Notes: a model not told the origin generated them from the sequence alone. DNA of 16,920 bases from Ruminococcaceae bacterium UBA1417 (GCA_002305575.1 DBPP01000017.1:1-16920), one strand, 5' to 3'; counted from the first letter of the stretch, positions 1 through 7,657 are shown. Numbers and translations are program-made.

Positions 1-1
1 G

Positions 2-418
2 AGGAAAGCTCTAGCTCTTGATGATCACATTTTAGAGCTCAGGAGAGAGGTAGAGGCAAATAAGGCTAACCTTGAGGATCTGGTGGAGATCCAGAGAGTG
101 AGAGAGAATATTGATGCAGAGGTAGCTCAGTATCTTGATGAAAATGAACAGCTTAAGGTAGAGTTTGTGCTGGAACACTTATCTCAGGTGATTATTTACC
201 CTGATAAGGTGCTGGTTATATTTGATGTATTTGGTGAGGGGGTAATGGTAGAGAAATCTCAGTATGTATCTAGGGAGAAACGGCGCAGGAAAAACGACAA
301 CGCTGAAAGCCTGCTGCGGCCTGCTCACGCCGGACGCCGGCGAGATCACCGTGGACGGCATGTCGATCCGCCAAAAGCCGATCGACTGCAAGCGCGTGAT
401 GGCGTACATACCCGATAA
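2..418 (+). CDS. C-terminal fragment of a probable large serine recombinase, running across an element/host junction
   Basis: The frame is open from base 2, so the gene starts outside the window. The visible product has a charged coiled-coil-like stretch (LDDHILELRREVEANKANLE), then a region with VLEHLSQVIIYPDKVLVIFD, then a basic tail (SREKRRRKN). Large serine recombinases of Clostridia (TndX/TnpX type) characteristically end with a coiled coil followed by a short 'L-x-x-x-V-x-V-Y-x-D-K-x-x-I-x-F' strand pair, which this resembles. The catalytic N-terminal domain is not in view, so the family call is by C-terminus only. From about base 270 the frame reads out of frame through the ABC ATPase gene, and its stop at 416-418 is supplied by that sequence. 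Bases 1-265 are more AT-rich than everything downstream and use AGA/AGG/CTT codons that the neighbours avoid. The natural end of the recombinase may therefore be a few codons before the junction or may depend on what lies beside the element. Confidence 0.55.
   Translation, partial: RKALALDDHILELRREVEANKANLEDLVEIQRVRENIDAEVAQYLDENEQLKVEFVLEHLSQVIIYPDKVLVIFDVFGEGVMVEKSQYVSREKRRRKNDNAESLLRPAHAGRRRDHRGRHVDPPKADRLQARDGVHTR
255..300. other. putative attachment-site junction (element end inside ABC ATPase Walker A)
   Basis: Composition and reading frame switch here from AT-rich recombinase-like sequence to GC-rich ABC transporter sequence. The ATPase similarity begins at the GxNGAGKT Walker A loop (around base 273), and the roughly 35 N-terminal residues normally present before it are missing. 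A serine recombinase gene ending right at the boundary is the usual arrangement for an integrated mobilizable element. The exact crossover dinucleotide cannot be read from one end alone. An assembly or binning chimera would give the same picture. Confidence 0.45.
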
Positions 419-890
419 CCCCGATCTGTACGAATTCCTGACCGGCTATGAATACCTGAACTTTGTCGCCGACGTCTACGGCGTTACGAAGGCCGACCGC
501 GAGGCGCGCATGGCGCAGCTCGGCGAGCTGCTCGGCATCACCGATGCGCTCGGCGGCGCGATTTCGGAATGCTCGCACGGCATGAAGCAGAAAATTGCGA
601 TCATCGCGGCGCTGATCCATCAGCCAAAATTGATTTTGATGGACGAGCCGTTTGTCGGCCTCGATCCCGTCGCGGCGCATCAGCTGAAAAATCTTATGGC
701 GGAGCACTGCGCGGCGGGCGGCGCAATTTTCTTCTCAACGCATGTTTTGGAAGTTGCGGAAAAACTGTGCAATAAGGTCGCCATCATCAAAAACGGAAAG
801 CTGGTGGCGTTCGGCGCGATGGACGAGGTGCGCGGCGATTCCTCGCTCGAGGAAATCTTTCTGGAGCTGGAGGAGGAAAAAGCGCAATGA
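264..890 (+). CDS. ABC transporter ATP-binding protein, 5'-truncated at Walker A
   Basis: This is the ATPase subunit of an ABC-2 type exporter, which would hydrolyse ATP on the cytoplasmic face and drive the permease encoded next. Counting from the ATG at 264 (208 residues), I see Walker A GRNGAGKT (4-11), a Q-loop region YIPDNPDLY (48-56), a variant signature SHGMKQK (104-110), Walker B LILMDEP (123-129), D-loop GLDP (132-135) and the H-loop histidine in STH (158-160). The C-terminus is complete and overlaps the permease start by the ATGA arrangement. Family members usually have about 35-40 residues before Walker A (A-loop and first beta strands). These are absent and replaced by recombinase-like sequence, so the gene looks interrupted. 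The ATG at 264 is in frame but has only a weak upstream purine stretch, so expression of this remnant is uncertain. Substrate is unknown. Confidence 0.8.
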   Translation: MYLGRNGAGKTTTLKACCGLLTPDAGEITVDGMSIRQKPIDCKRVMAYIPDNPDLYEFLTGYEYLNFVADVYGVTKADREARMAQLGELLGITDALGGAISECSHGMKQKIAIIAALIHQPKLILMDEPFVGLDPVAAHQLKNLMAEHCAAGGAIFFSTHVLEVAEKLCNKVAIIKNGKLVAFGAMDEVRGDSSLEEIFLELEEEKAQ

Positions 891-2470
891 AAACTCTGAT
901 GAAAGTCCAGCTCAAAAGCCTGTTCTACCGCATGCGGCAGAACGGCAAAAAGCGGACCTCCGGCGCATTGGTCGTCGGCCTGCTGATCTTCTGCCTGTTC
1001 GGTCTGGAGATTGTTTTTGTCGCGCTCTGGAGCGGAATGTCCGTGTTCTGCACCATGGGGCTTACGTGGTTCTATTTTTCCATGGCCGGCGTTATGGCGC
1101 TCGCCTTTTCCGTGTTCGGCAGCGTCTTTATGACGCAGACGCAGCTCTACGACGCCAAGGACAACGAGCTGCTGCTCTCGATGCCAATCCGCCCGATGCA
1201 CATCCTTCTGTGCCGCATGGCGGTGCTGCTTCTGATGACCGGGGCGTTTTGCCTTGCTGTTTTGTTGCCGGCATATATCCTGTATGCGGTCCTGTTCGGA
1301 GCCACCGCGCAGATGGTGATCGGCTGGGTGGTATCGTCCATAGCGCTGATTGCGCTCGCGCAAGCGATTTGCTGTGCGCTGGGCTGGGTGCTGCATTGGT
1401 TCTTGAGCCGCATCAAAAATAAGGCTGTGGTTTCACTGGTGTATACTGTGCTGTTTCTGGCCGTATATTTCTATGTGTATACGAACGCGAACAACCTGTT
1501 GACCCAGCTTATTGATAGCGGCGAAGCGATTGCCGCCGTGGTGCAGGGCGCCGCATGGCCGCTGTATGCGATCGGCATGGGCATGAGCGGCTCCCTGCTG
1601 CACACGCTGTTCACAGCGGTATTGGGCGGCGGTGTTTTCGCGCTGGTCTGCTGGGTGCTCGCAGCCTCCTTTGCGAAAACGGTTTCCGCACCCCGGCGCA
1701 GCGCGGGGCGCAGAAAGCTTGGACGCAACGATACGCGCGCCAAGTCGCCCGTGCAGGCGATCTGCCGCAAGGAGCTGCGCAAATTCCTGACGAGCGCCGT
1801 ATACTTGACGAATTTCGGTATTGGCCTCGTCATGATCGTTGCGCTGCCGGTTGCGGCGATGATTTTCCGCGGGCAGCTTCTGTCCCTGCTGGAGACCTTT
1901 GGCGGCCTGCGCGATTTCGTGCCCGGCATTGTGACGCTGGTGGGCGCATTTTGCATCTCGTCGGCCTGCATTTCCGCGCCGTCCGTATCGCTCGAGGGCA
2001 AAAACCTCTGGGTCATTCGTTCGCTGCCTGTCAGCGGGAGAACCGTGCTGCGCGGCAAGCTGCGGATGCACTGCCTGCTGCTCGTCCCTCTTTCGGCTGT
2101 CTGCATGCTGGCCCTAGGGTTGATTGTTGACTGTGGCGTGATCGATGCGCTGCTTACAGCGGCGATCAGCGCCGTGTTCGGTTGGTTTGTCGGCGTGGCG
2201 GGCCTTGTCTGCAATTTGATGGCCCCGCGCTTTGACTGGATCAACGAGGCGGGACCCTGCAAGCAGTCCGCAGCGGTGTTCCTCACCATCTTTGGCTCGT
2301 ATTTTGTGATGCTTCTGTTCGGGGCCATTTATGCGCTGCTGTATGCGCAGGGGCTGCCGTCCACCGTTTGCCTCGCGCTTTGCGCCGGGCTTTTGCTGCT
2401 CGCCACCTTTGGCCTGCATGCGCTTTTGTTGCGCTGGGGTGGCCGGCGGTTTGAATCGTTTCAGGCCTGA
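887..2470 (+). CDS. ABC-2 type transporter permease
   Basis: The 527-residue product is an integral membrane protein with roughly a dozen hydrophobic segments (for example about 27-49, 58-82, 107-137, 143-168, 180-198, 238-262, 308-327, 345-365, 395-416, 420-445, 463-488, 493-516). It would form the membrane channel partner of the ATPase just upstream, and its ATG overlaps the ATPase stop (ATGA), implying translational coupling. A basic linker (about 266-300) divides two halves that each contain a similar cytoplasmic helix motif: LLLSMPIRPMHILLCRM (95-111) and LWVIRSLPVSGRTVLRGKL (374-392). This fits large two-module ABC-2 permeases of Firmicutes. The transported substrate cannot be deduced. 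If the ATPase is interrupted by an insertion, this gene may be poorly expressed or orphaned. It ends before a strong terminator hairpin. Confidence 0.85.
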   Translation: MKTLMKVQLKSLFYRMRQNGKKRTSGALVVGLLIFCLFGLEIVFVALWSGMSVFCTMGLTWFYFSMAGVMALAFSVFGSVFMTQTQLYDAKDNELLLSMPIRPMHILLCRMAVLLLMTGAFCLAVLLPAYILYAVLFGATAQMVIGWVVSSIALIALAQAICCALGWVLHWFLSRIKNKAVVSLVYTVLFLAVYFYVYTNANNLLTQLIDSGEAIAAVVQGAAWPLYAIGMGMSGSLLHTLFTAVLGGGVFALVCWVLAASFAKTVSAPRRSAGRRKLGRNDTRAKSPVQAICRKELRKFLTSAVYLTNFGIGLVMIVALPVAAMIFRGQLLSLLETFGGLRDFVPGIVTLVGAFCISSACISAPSVSLEGKNLWVIRSLPVSGRTVLRGKLRMHCLLLVPLSAVCMLALGLIVDCGVIDALLTAAISAVFGWFVGVAGLVCNLMAPRFDWINEAGPCKQSAAVFLTIFGSYFVMLLFGAIYALLYAQGLPSTVCLALCAGLLLLATFGLHALLLRWGGRRFESFQA

Positions 2471-2489
2471 CGCGTTTTGAAATCCATGC

Positions 2490-2525
2490 GCCGCGCACGG
2501 TGTTTTGCCGTGCGCGGCATTTTGC
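2490..2525 (+). terminator. intrinsic terminator after the ABC transporter genes
   Basis: An 11-bp GC stem (CCGCGCACGG at 2491-2500 with CCGTGCGCGG at 2508-2517, plus a flanking G-C pair) encloses the 7-base loop TGTTTTG and is followed by ATTTTGC. It lies 20 bases after the permease stop. Confidence 0.85.
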
Positions 2526-2558
2526 ATTGAAAAGTCCTGATTTTCGCAGATTTGTCCC

Positions 2559-2617
2559 TTGTTTTGGCGGGAAAATTTGTATTATAATAAAATTGATATA
2601 AATTTTACTCCGGGAGA
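2559..2617 (+). promoter_or_regulatory. sigma-A type promoter and RBS for the GH5 gene
   Basis: A -35 box TTGTTT (2559-2564) and a perfect -10 box TATAAT (2583-2588) are separated by 18 bp in an AT-rich stretch. A ribosome binding site GGGAGA (2612-2617) precedes the ATG at 2627. Confidence 0.75.
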
Positions 2618-2626
2618 GATGAAAAT

Positions 2627-3718
2627 ATGGATAAGATTCACGGCGTCAATCTGGGCAACTGGCTCGTACTCGAGAAATGGATGAATCCGGCGCTTTTTGA
2701 AGGCGTTGCGGCGGAGGACGAGACGGATCTTTGCAAACTGCTGCCGCGGGATGAGCTTGTGGCGCGGCTCAAAAAACACCGCGATACATACATCACGCTG
2801 GACGATTTCAAGTGGATCAAAGCGCACGGGCTCAATACGGTGCGCATCCCCGTGCCGCACTTCATCTTCGGTGACGATCCGAAGTTCTGCGACCCGTATG
2901 TGCCGTGCATCGAATACCTCGATCAGGCGTTTGACTGGGCGGAGGAGACGGGACTGCGCATCCTCATCGACCTGCACACCGCGCCGGACAGCCAGAACGG
3001 CTTTGATAATGGCGGCATCTGCGGCGTCTGTAAGTTCTGGCAGAAGCCGGAGAACGAGGCGCGTGTGGTCAAGGTGCTCGGCATGCTGTCTGCGCGCTAC
3101 GCAAACCGCGAAGCGCTCTTTGGCGTGCAGATTTTGAACGAGCCGATTTCGCCCGAGATGTGGCCGCACATCGTCGGCCGGTATCCGCCGACGGATCCCG
3201 TGTACGCCGCGGGCAGCGGACCGGTGCCGTTTGAGTTCCTCTGCTCGTTCTACAAAAAGGCGTATCACGAGATCCGCAAGTATCTCGGCGAAGATAAGGT
3301 TGTCATGTTCCACGACGGCTTCCGCCTGAAAATGTGGAAGGAATTCATGCAGACGGACGAGTTTAAGAACGTCTGGCTGGATACGCACATCTACATGATG
3401 ATGCCCGGCGAGATGGAGACGAAGGATTACGTCCAGATCGTGCTCGAACGCTGCCGCAATGACATCCGCGAGATGGCGCAGTATTTTCCGGTGGTCGTCG
3501 GCGAGTGGTGCCTCTCGCATAACCCGAAGGGCATAAATGAAATGACCGATTGGCAGAAAAAGCTTTCCTACCGCATGATGGCGGACGCACAGCTCACCGC
3601 GTGGGACGAAAGCGCCGGCTTCTTCTTCTGGAGTTATAAGCTGATCTCCGAGCCCGCCGGCTGGGATTTCCGCAAGTGCGTGGAAAAGGGCTGGCTGCCG
3701 GAAGTGATCGGCGAGTAA
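2627..3718 (+). CDS. glycoside hydrolase family 5-like intracellular beta-glycosidase
   Basis: The 363-residue product begins HGVNLGNWLVLEKWM, the typical N-terminus of GH5 (clan GH-A) enzymes related to exo-beta-1,3-glucanases and cellulases. A retaining (beta/alpha)8 barrel is indicated by TVRIPVPHFIF (71-81), ILIDLHTAPDSQNG (112-125), the catalytic acid/base Glu172 in QILNEPIS (168-175), the DTHIYMM strand (252-258) and the nucleophile Glu293 in VVVGEWCLS (289-297), followed by FFFWSYK (332-338), where the Trp is usual. There is no signal peptide, so it should act in the cytoplasm on imported oligosaccharides or glucosides. It has its own promoter and terminator and no transporter or sugar-regulator gene beside it. 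The exact substrate (beta-1,3- versus beta-1,4-glucoside) is not determinable; the family call is firm. The ATG at 2627 is supported by GGGAGA nine bases upstream. Confidence 0.85.
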   Translation: MDKIHGVNLGNWLVLEKWMNPALFEGVAAEDETDLCKLLPRDELVARLKKHRDTYITLDDFKWIKAHGLNTVRIPVPHFIFGDDPKFCDPYVPCIEYLDQAFDWAEETGLRILIDLHTAPDSQNGFDNGGICGVCKFWQKPENEARVVKVLGMLSARYANREALFGVQILNEPISPEMWPHIVGRYPPTDPVYAAGSGPVPFEFLCSFYKKAYHEIRKYLGEDKVVMFHDGFRLKMWKEFMQTDEFKNVWLDTHIYMMMPGEMETKDYVQIVLERCRNDIREMAQYFPVVVGEWCLSHNPKGINEMTDWQKKLSYRMMADAQLTAWDESAGFFFWSYKLISEPAGWDFRKCVEKGWLPEVIGE

Positions 3719-3732
3719 AAGCAGAGCGTTTT

Positions 3733-3762
3733 GGGGTATCCCTTTGTGGGGTACCCCTTTTG
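3733..3762 (+). terminator. intrinsic terminator after the GH5 gene
   Basis: GGGGTATCCC (3733-3742) pairs with GGGGTACCCC (3748-3757), a 10-bp stem with one G-U pair and loop TTTGT, followed immediately by TTTT. Confidence 0.85.
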
Positions 3763-3867
3763 CGTTTGCGCGGCGCCGTTCTATTCCGGCCTTTTTGCGC
3801 ATACCAATCCAAAGCGTGGATGTGCGTCTGCACGTTTCGCGCATTTTTTGGATATGGGGTGATCGAT

Positions 3868-5991
3868 GTGGGAACAGAGCGCAAAAAAACGGATGTCCTT
3901 CTGCCGGAACCGGTGCCCGAAGGGTTGCTTTGCATCAATCGTGTCCACCCGGAGGATCGCGTCGCGGCGCTGGCGGGCAACCCAAACGTCGGCAAAAGTA
4001 CGGTGTTCAATGCCCTGACCCATCTGCGGCAGCACACCGGCAACTGGGCCGGGAAAACGGTTTCGAACGCGCAGGGCTACTGTGCGTTTCACGGGCGCGG
4101 CTACGTGCTCGTTGATCTGCCGGGCTGTTATTCGCTGCTGGCGCACTCCGCCGAAGAGGAAGCCGCGCGCGATTTCCTTTGCTTCGGCGGCGCGGACGCC
4201 GCCGTCGTTGTGTGCGACGCGACGTGTCTCGAGCGGAACCTGAACCTGGTTTTGCAGACGATTGAGCTGCAGCCGCGCACGGTTGTCTGTGTCAATCTGA
4301 TGGATGAGGCAAAGCGGCGCGGTTTTGCAGTTGATCTTGAGGAACTGCACCTGCTGCTCGGCGTACCGGTGATCGGCACGAGTGCGCGCAGCCGGCGGGG
4401 ACTCGAGCATCTGATGGCAGCGCTCGAACGCGTGATGGATGGGGACGCGCCTGAGCCAAACACGGTGGTTTATTCCGATGCGGTGGAAACGGCGGTGGCA
4501 AGGCTTTTGCCACTTTTGCAGGAGAATTATCCGCCGCATATTCCGCCGCGCTGGCTTGCGTTGCGGTTGATCGACGGCGACGATTCCATCCGCGCTGCGC
4601 TCGGAACCTATCTGAACATCACGTTGGCGCAGGAGGCTATTGATGCGGCGCTCGATGGTTTCGACCGCGCAGCGCTGGCCGACGAGGTCGTTTCCGCCAT
4701 TGTGCGCCACGCCGAACGCATCGCAGCTGTCGCTGTGCGGCGCATACAGGAGAAATACGACCGGCGCGACCAGCGGCTCGACCGGCTGTTTACAGGGAAG
4801 CTGACCGGCTTTCCGATTATGCTCTTGCTGCTGCTTTTTATTTTCTGGCTGACGATTTCAGGCGCCAATTATCCGTCGGCGTTGCTTTCCGAAGGGCTAT
4901 TCGCGCTTGGCGAGCTGTTGCGAGGGCTGTGTACGGCGCTTGTGCTGCCCGGTTGGCTGACCAGCCTTTTGATTGACGGCGCGTACAAAACGCTTGCCTG
5001 GGTCGTTTCCGTCATGCTGCCGCCCATGGCCATTTTCTTTCCGCTGTTTACATTGCTTGAGGATCTCGGCTATCTGCCGCGCGTGGCGTTCAATCTCGAC
5101 CACGCATTCCGCAAGTGCTCGGCTTGCGGCAAACAGGCTCTGACGATGTGTATGGGCTTCGGGTGCAACGCGGCGGGCGTTGTCGGTGCACGGATCATCG
5201 ATTCCCCACGCGAGCGGCTGCTTGCGATCCTCACCAACAGCTTTGTGCCGTGCAACGGGCGCTTCCCAACGTTGATTGCGATCATCACAATGTTTTTCGT
5301 CACATCGGCCGGGTTCCTGGGCTCCGTGCTTTCGTCGGCGCTGCTGGTGCTCGTGATCGTGCTTGGCGTGGCGATGACCTTTCTCGTCTGCAAGCTGCTT
5401 TCCAAAACTGTGTTACAGGGGGTACCGTCTTCGTTTGCCCTGGAGCTGCCGCCGTATCGTCGGCCGCAGATCGGCAAGGTTATCATCCGCTCGGTGCTTG
5501 ACCGCACGCTGTTCGTTTTGGGACGCGCGGCTGCCGTCGCCCTGCCCGCCGGTGTTCTGATCTGGGTGATGGCAAACGTGACGGTGGGGGAGCGCACGCT
5601 TTTGATGCACTGCGCCGGATTTCTGGATCCATTTGCCAGACTGATGGGGTTGGATGGCGTCATTTTGCTTGCCTTTATCCTCGGATTACCCGCCAACGAG
5701 ATTGTGGTGCCGATCATTCTGATGGCATATCTGGCGCAGGGGTCCCTGACCGAAATGGCGGATTATACGGCGCTGCATACGCTGCTGGTCGCGAACGGCT
5801 GGACCTGGGTGACGGCGCTGTGCACCATGCTGTTTTCCCTGTTTCACTGGCCGTGCTCGACGACGCTGATGACAATCAAAAAGGAAACGCAGAGCCTGAA
5901 ATGGACGCTCGCGGCGCTCGTGATTCCGACGCTGTGCGGCGTGGTGCTCTGTATGGCGGTGAATGCCGTGGCCGCGTTGTTTGGCGCGTAG
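3868..5991 (+). CDS. feoB: ferrous iron transport protein B
   Basis: FeoB imports Fe2+ through the cytoplasmic membrane using a cytosolic G-protein domain. Counting from the GTG at 3868 (707 residues), the G motifs are G1 GNPNVGKST (37-45), G2 region TGNWAGKTV (57-65), G3 DLPG (83-86), G4 NLMD (143-146) and G5-like TSARS (171-175). The membrane domain follows from about residue 310, with the cysteine-containing gate motif GFGCNAAGVVGARIIDSPRE and the second conserved block FVPCNGRFPT. I prefer the GTG at 3868 because GGGGTG sits six bases upstream and the longer frame back to 3676 only re-reads the GH5 end and its terminator. FeoA is neither fused nor adjacent, so this is a stand-alone feoB. 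The gate sequence has AAGVVG where enterobacterial FeoB has VPA-I-ATR, a variant I associate with Firmicutes. No clear promoter or iron-regulator box is obvious in 3762-3867. Confidence 0.93.
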   Translation: MGTERKKTDVLLPEPVPEGLLCINRVHPEDRVAALAGNPNVGKSTVFNALTHLRQHTGNWAGKTVSNAQGYCAFHGRGYVLVDLPGCYSLLAHSAEEEAARDFLCFGGADAAVVVCDATCLERNLNLVLQTIELQPRTVVCVNLMDEAKRRGFAVDLEELHLLLGVPVIGTSARSRRGLEHLMAALERVMDGDAPEPNTVVYSDAVETAVARLLPLLQENYPPHIPPRWLALRLIDGDDSIRAALGTYLNITLAQEAIDAALDGFDRAALADEVVSAIVRHAERIAAVAVRRIQEKYDRRDQRLDRLFTGKLTGFPIMLLLLLFIFWLTISGANYPSALLSEGLFALGELLRGLCTALVLPGWLTSLLIDGAYKTLAWVVSVMLPPMAIFFPLFTLLEDLGYLPRVAFNLDHAFRKCSACGKQALTMCMGFGCNAAGVVGARIIDSPRERLLAILTNSFVPCNGRFPTLIAIITMFFVTSAGFLGSVLSSALLVLVIVLGVAMTFLVCKLLSKTVLQGVPSSFALELPPYRRPQIGKVIIRSVLDRTLFVLGRAAAVALPAGVLIWVMANVTVGERTLLMHCAGFLDPFARLMGLDGVILLAFILGLPANEIVVPIILMAYLAQGSLTEMADYTALHTLLVANGWTWVTALCTMLFSLFHWPCSTTLMTIKKETQSLKWTLAALVIPTLCGVVLCMAVNAVAALFGA

Positions 5992-6030
5992 CTGTCCGGA
6001 TTTGAACGCCAACGGATTCTCTGCGGGTAA

Positions 6031-6071
6031 AAAACCGGCTCCGTTCTTCCGGGAGGAACGGAGCCGGTTTT
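6031..6071. terminator. bidirectional terminator between feoB and the phosphohexomutase gene
   Basis: AAACCGGCTCCGTTC (6032-6046) and GAACGGAGCCGGTTT (6056-6070) form a perfect 15-bp stem with a 9-base loop. A-runs on the left and T-runs on the right make it functional in both directions between convergent genes. Confidence 0.9.
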
Positions 6072-6074
6072 GCA

Positions 6075-7598
6075 TCACACATTCAGGAATTTTTTCAGAC
6101 TTGTGTAGTCGATGGCAGAGGCGTCTGCCTGTTGCAGGAAAACGAGCAGCTTTTCGGCAAGAATGCGCACGCCGCCCACCGCATTGCTTTCGAGGTTCAG
6201 CGGTAAAATCGGGTCGTGCACGCTCATCCGCAGGAGAAACCAGCCGTCGCCGTCCCCGGCCGGGAATGAAATGCGAATGCCCTCGCGGTTGTCCGGTGCG
6301 ATGGACCAACCGGCAGCTTTGGCATACGCTTCGAGGTCAGAGATCAGTTTTTCACCGACCGGGCGGAAATCCGGCGCGGTGATCGGGAAACGCAGCTCTT
6401 TTTCTTCCTTGGCTTCCTGAAGGTCGGCGATCAGGCTTTCCAGCGTTTGCCCATTCCGCCGCAGCTGTGCGGCCTTGATGATGATTTTCGTGACAAGATA
6501 CGCACCGTCGTCGAGAAAATGATTCTCGCGCAGCGCAGCGTGGCCGCTCGTCTCGATCGCCAGCGGGCAGTTGACACCTTCCGCGTTCAGGCGCAGCGCT
6601 TCGTTGATGACGTTTTTGTAGCCGCGCTTGAAGCGGTGGTGGTGGCCGCCGAGTGTCTGCTCGATGTAGGTCTTGAGACCGTCGGAGGTAATCGAATCCG
6701 TCACGATCGTGCCGCCCGGATTGCCCTCCAGCGCAATGGCCGAAGCGATGGCGACCAGACGGTTGCGGTTGATTTCCTCGCCGTGGCTGTCCACAGCGCC
6801 GCCGCGGTCCACGTCGGTGTCGAAGATAACGCCGAGATCCGCGCCTGCCCGCACGGTCGCTGCGCAGACACTCTGCATAGCTTCCTCGTTTTCCGGGTTC
6901 GGAATGTGGTTCGGAAAGTGCCCGTCCGGCTCGAGGAACTGGCTGCCCGTGATGTCTGCGCCCAGCGGCTCGAGCACTTCGGTCGCATAAAAGCCGCCTG
7001 CGCCGTTGCCGGCGTCTACCACAATTTTAAAGCCTTGCAGCGGATGGTCATGATCCGACGCATGAACCCCGGCCTTGATCATTTCCCGCAGATTTGCAGC
7101 ATAGCGCGTCATGTAGTCGGTCGGCGTTACACAGCCGCCGTCTGCCTGCGCGGGAGCGTCGCCGGCTTCGGCGCACGCGAGGATCTCCGCAATGTCCGGA
7201 CTGTCGAGTCCGCCTTCCGGCGTAAAGAATTTCAGGCCATTGCGGAAGAACGGGTGATGGCTGGCGGTGATTTGTACCGCGCAGTCGCAAGGCAGCTCCA
7301 GCGTTGCCATAAACATCGACGGCGTGGAGGCGAGACCGCAATCCAGCACCTGTACGCCGCAGGCGGTGAAGGTGCGGCAGAGCGCCGCCGCAATACGGTC
7401 TGCAGAAAGGCGCGAATCGTGTCCGATGGCGACCTTCAACCCGGCTGCCGGCTTATGAAGGTGCTTTTCACACCATATGAGGAAGCCGGCCGCAATGCGC
7501 TCGATTACGGGATCTGTCAGGTTGATGGGGGCGTCGCCGCCTTCGCTCGCGACACCGCGAATATCTGTTCCGCTTTTTAAAGACATGTAGGAAAACAT
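6075..7598 (-). CDS. phosphoglucomutase/phosphomannomutase family protein (variant C-terminus)
   Basis: This 507-residue protein belongs to the alpha-D-phosphohexomutase superfamily, which moves phosphate between C6 and C1 of hexose phosphates in the cytoplasm. Visible motifs are the phosphoserine loop TASHHP (111-116, Ser113), the metal-binding loop DTDVDR (260-265) and the sugar-binding loop ETSGH (349-353). Domain 4, which normally carries the phosphate-clamp R-x-SGTEP, instead reads RMSVHDPILPLNLES (457-471), so the SGTEP signature is changed to SVHDP. A similar 'S-x-HDP-LPLN' ending is known to me from a plant-type divergent mutase clade, so this is probably a subfamily trait rather than decay. 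The start at 7598 is chosen because AAAGGAGG lies eight bases upstream (7607-7614); the frame is open further upstream but without an RBS. Substrate specificity, or even mutase activity, is uncertain. Confidence 0.88.
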   Translation of the reverse strand: MFSYMSLKSGTDIRGVASEGGDAPINLTDPVIERIAAGFLIWCEKHLHKPAAGLKVAIGHDSRLSADRIAAALCRTFTACGVQVLDCGLASTPSMFMATLELPCDCAVQITASHHPFFRNGLKFFTPEGGLDSPDIAEILACAEAGDAPAQADGGCVTPTDYMTRYAANLREMIKAGVHASDHDHPLQGFKIVVDAGNGAGGFYATEVLEPLGADITGSQFLEPDGHFPNHIPNPENEEAMQSVCAATVRAGADLGVIFDTDVDRGGAVDSHGEEINRNRLVAIASAIALEGNPGGTIVTDSITSDGLKTYIEQTLGGHHHRFKRGYKNVINEALRLNAEGVNCPLAIETSGHAALRENHFLDDGAYLVTKIIIKAAQLRRNGQTLESLIADLQEAKEEKELRFPITAPDFRPVGEKLISDLEAYAKAAGWSIAPDNREGIRISFPAGDGDGWFLLRMSVHDPILPLNLESNAVGGVRILAEKLLVFLQQADASAIDYTSLKKFLNV

Positions 7599-7628
7599 GG
7601 GAATAACCTCCTTTGTTGCTTCATATCT

Positions 7629-7657
7629 ATTATAATACAAAGGCAAAGCCTTGAAAA
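7629..7657 (-). promoter_or_regulatory. promoter of the phosphohexomutase gene
   Basis: On the minus strand, -35 TTTTCA (7657-7652) and perfect -10 TATAAT (7634-7629) are spaced 17 bp, about 30 bases ahead of the start codon. Confidence 0.7.

Noticed and set aside
2582..3844. 420-codon minus-strand frame over the GH5 gene
   Set aside because: It is antisense to a gene with full GH5 motifs, is rich in Arg/His/Ala as expected from reading GC-rich codons backwards, and runs through the GH5 promoter and terminator.
3676..3867. Upstream extension of feoB to an in-frame start at 3676
   Set aside because: It would re-read the GH5 C-terminal codons and a strong terminator; the family N-terminus fits the GTG at 3868 with its own RBS.
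6447..7580. 377-codon plus-strand frame over the phosphohexomutase gene
   Set aside because: Antisense shadow of a gene with clear active-site motifs; no RBS and composition typical of a shadow.
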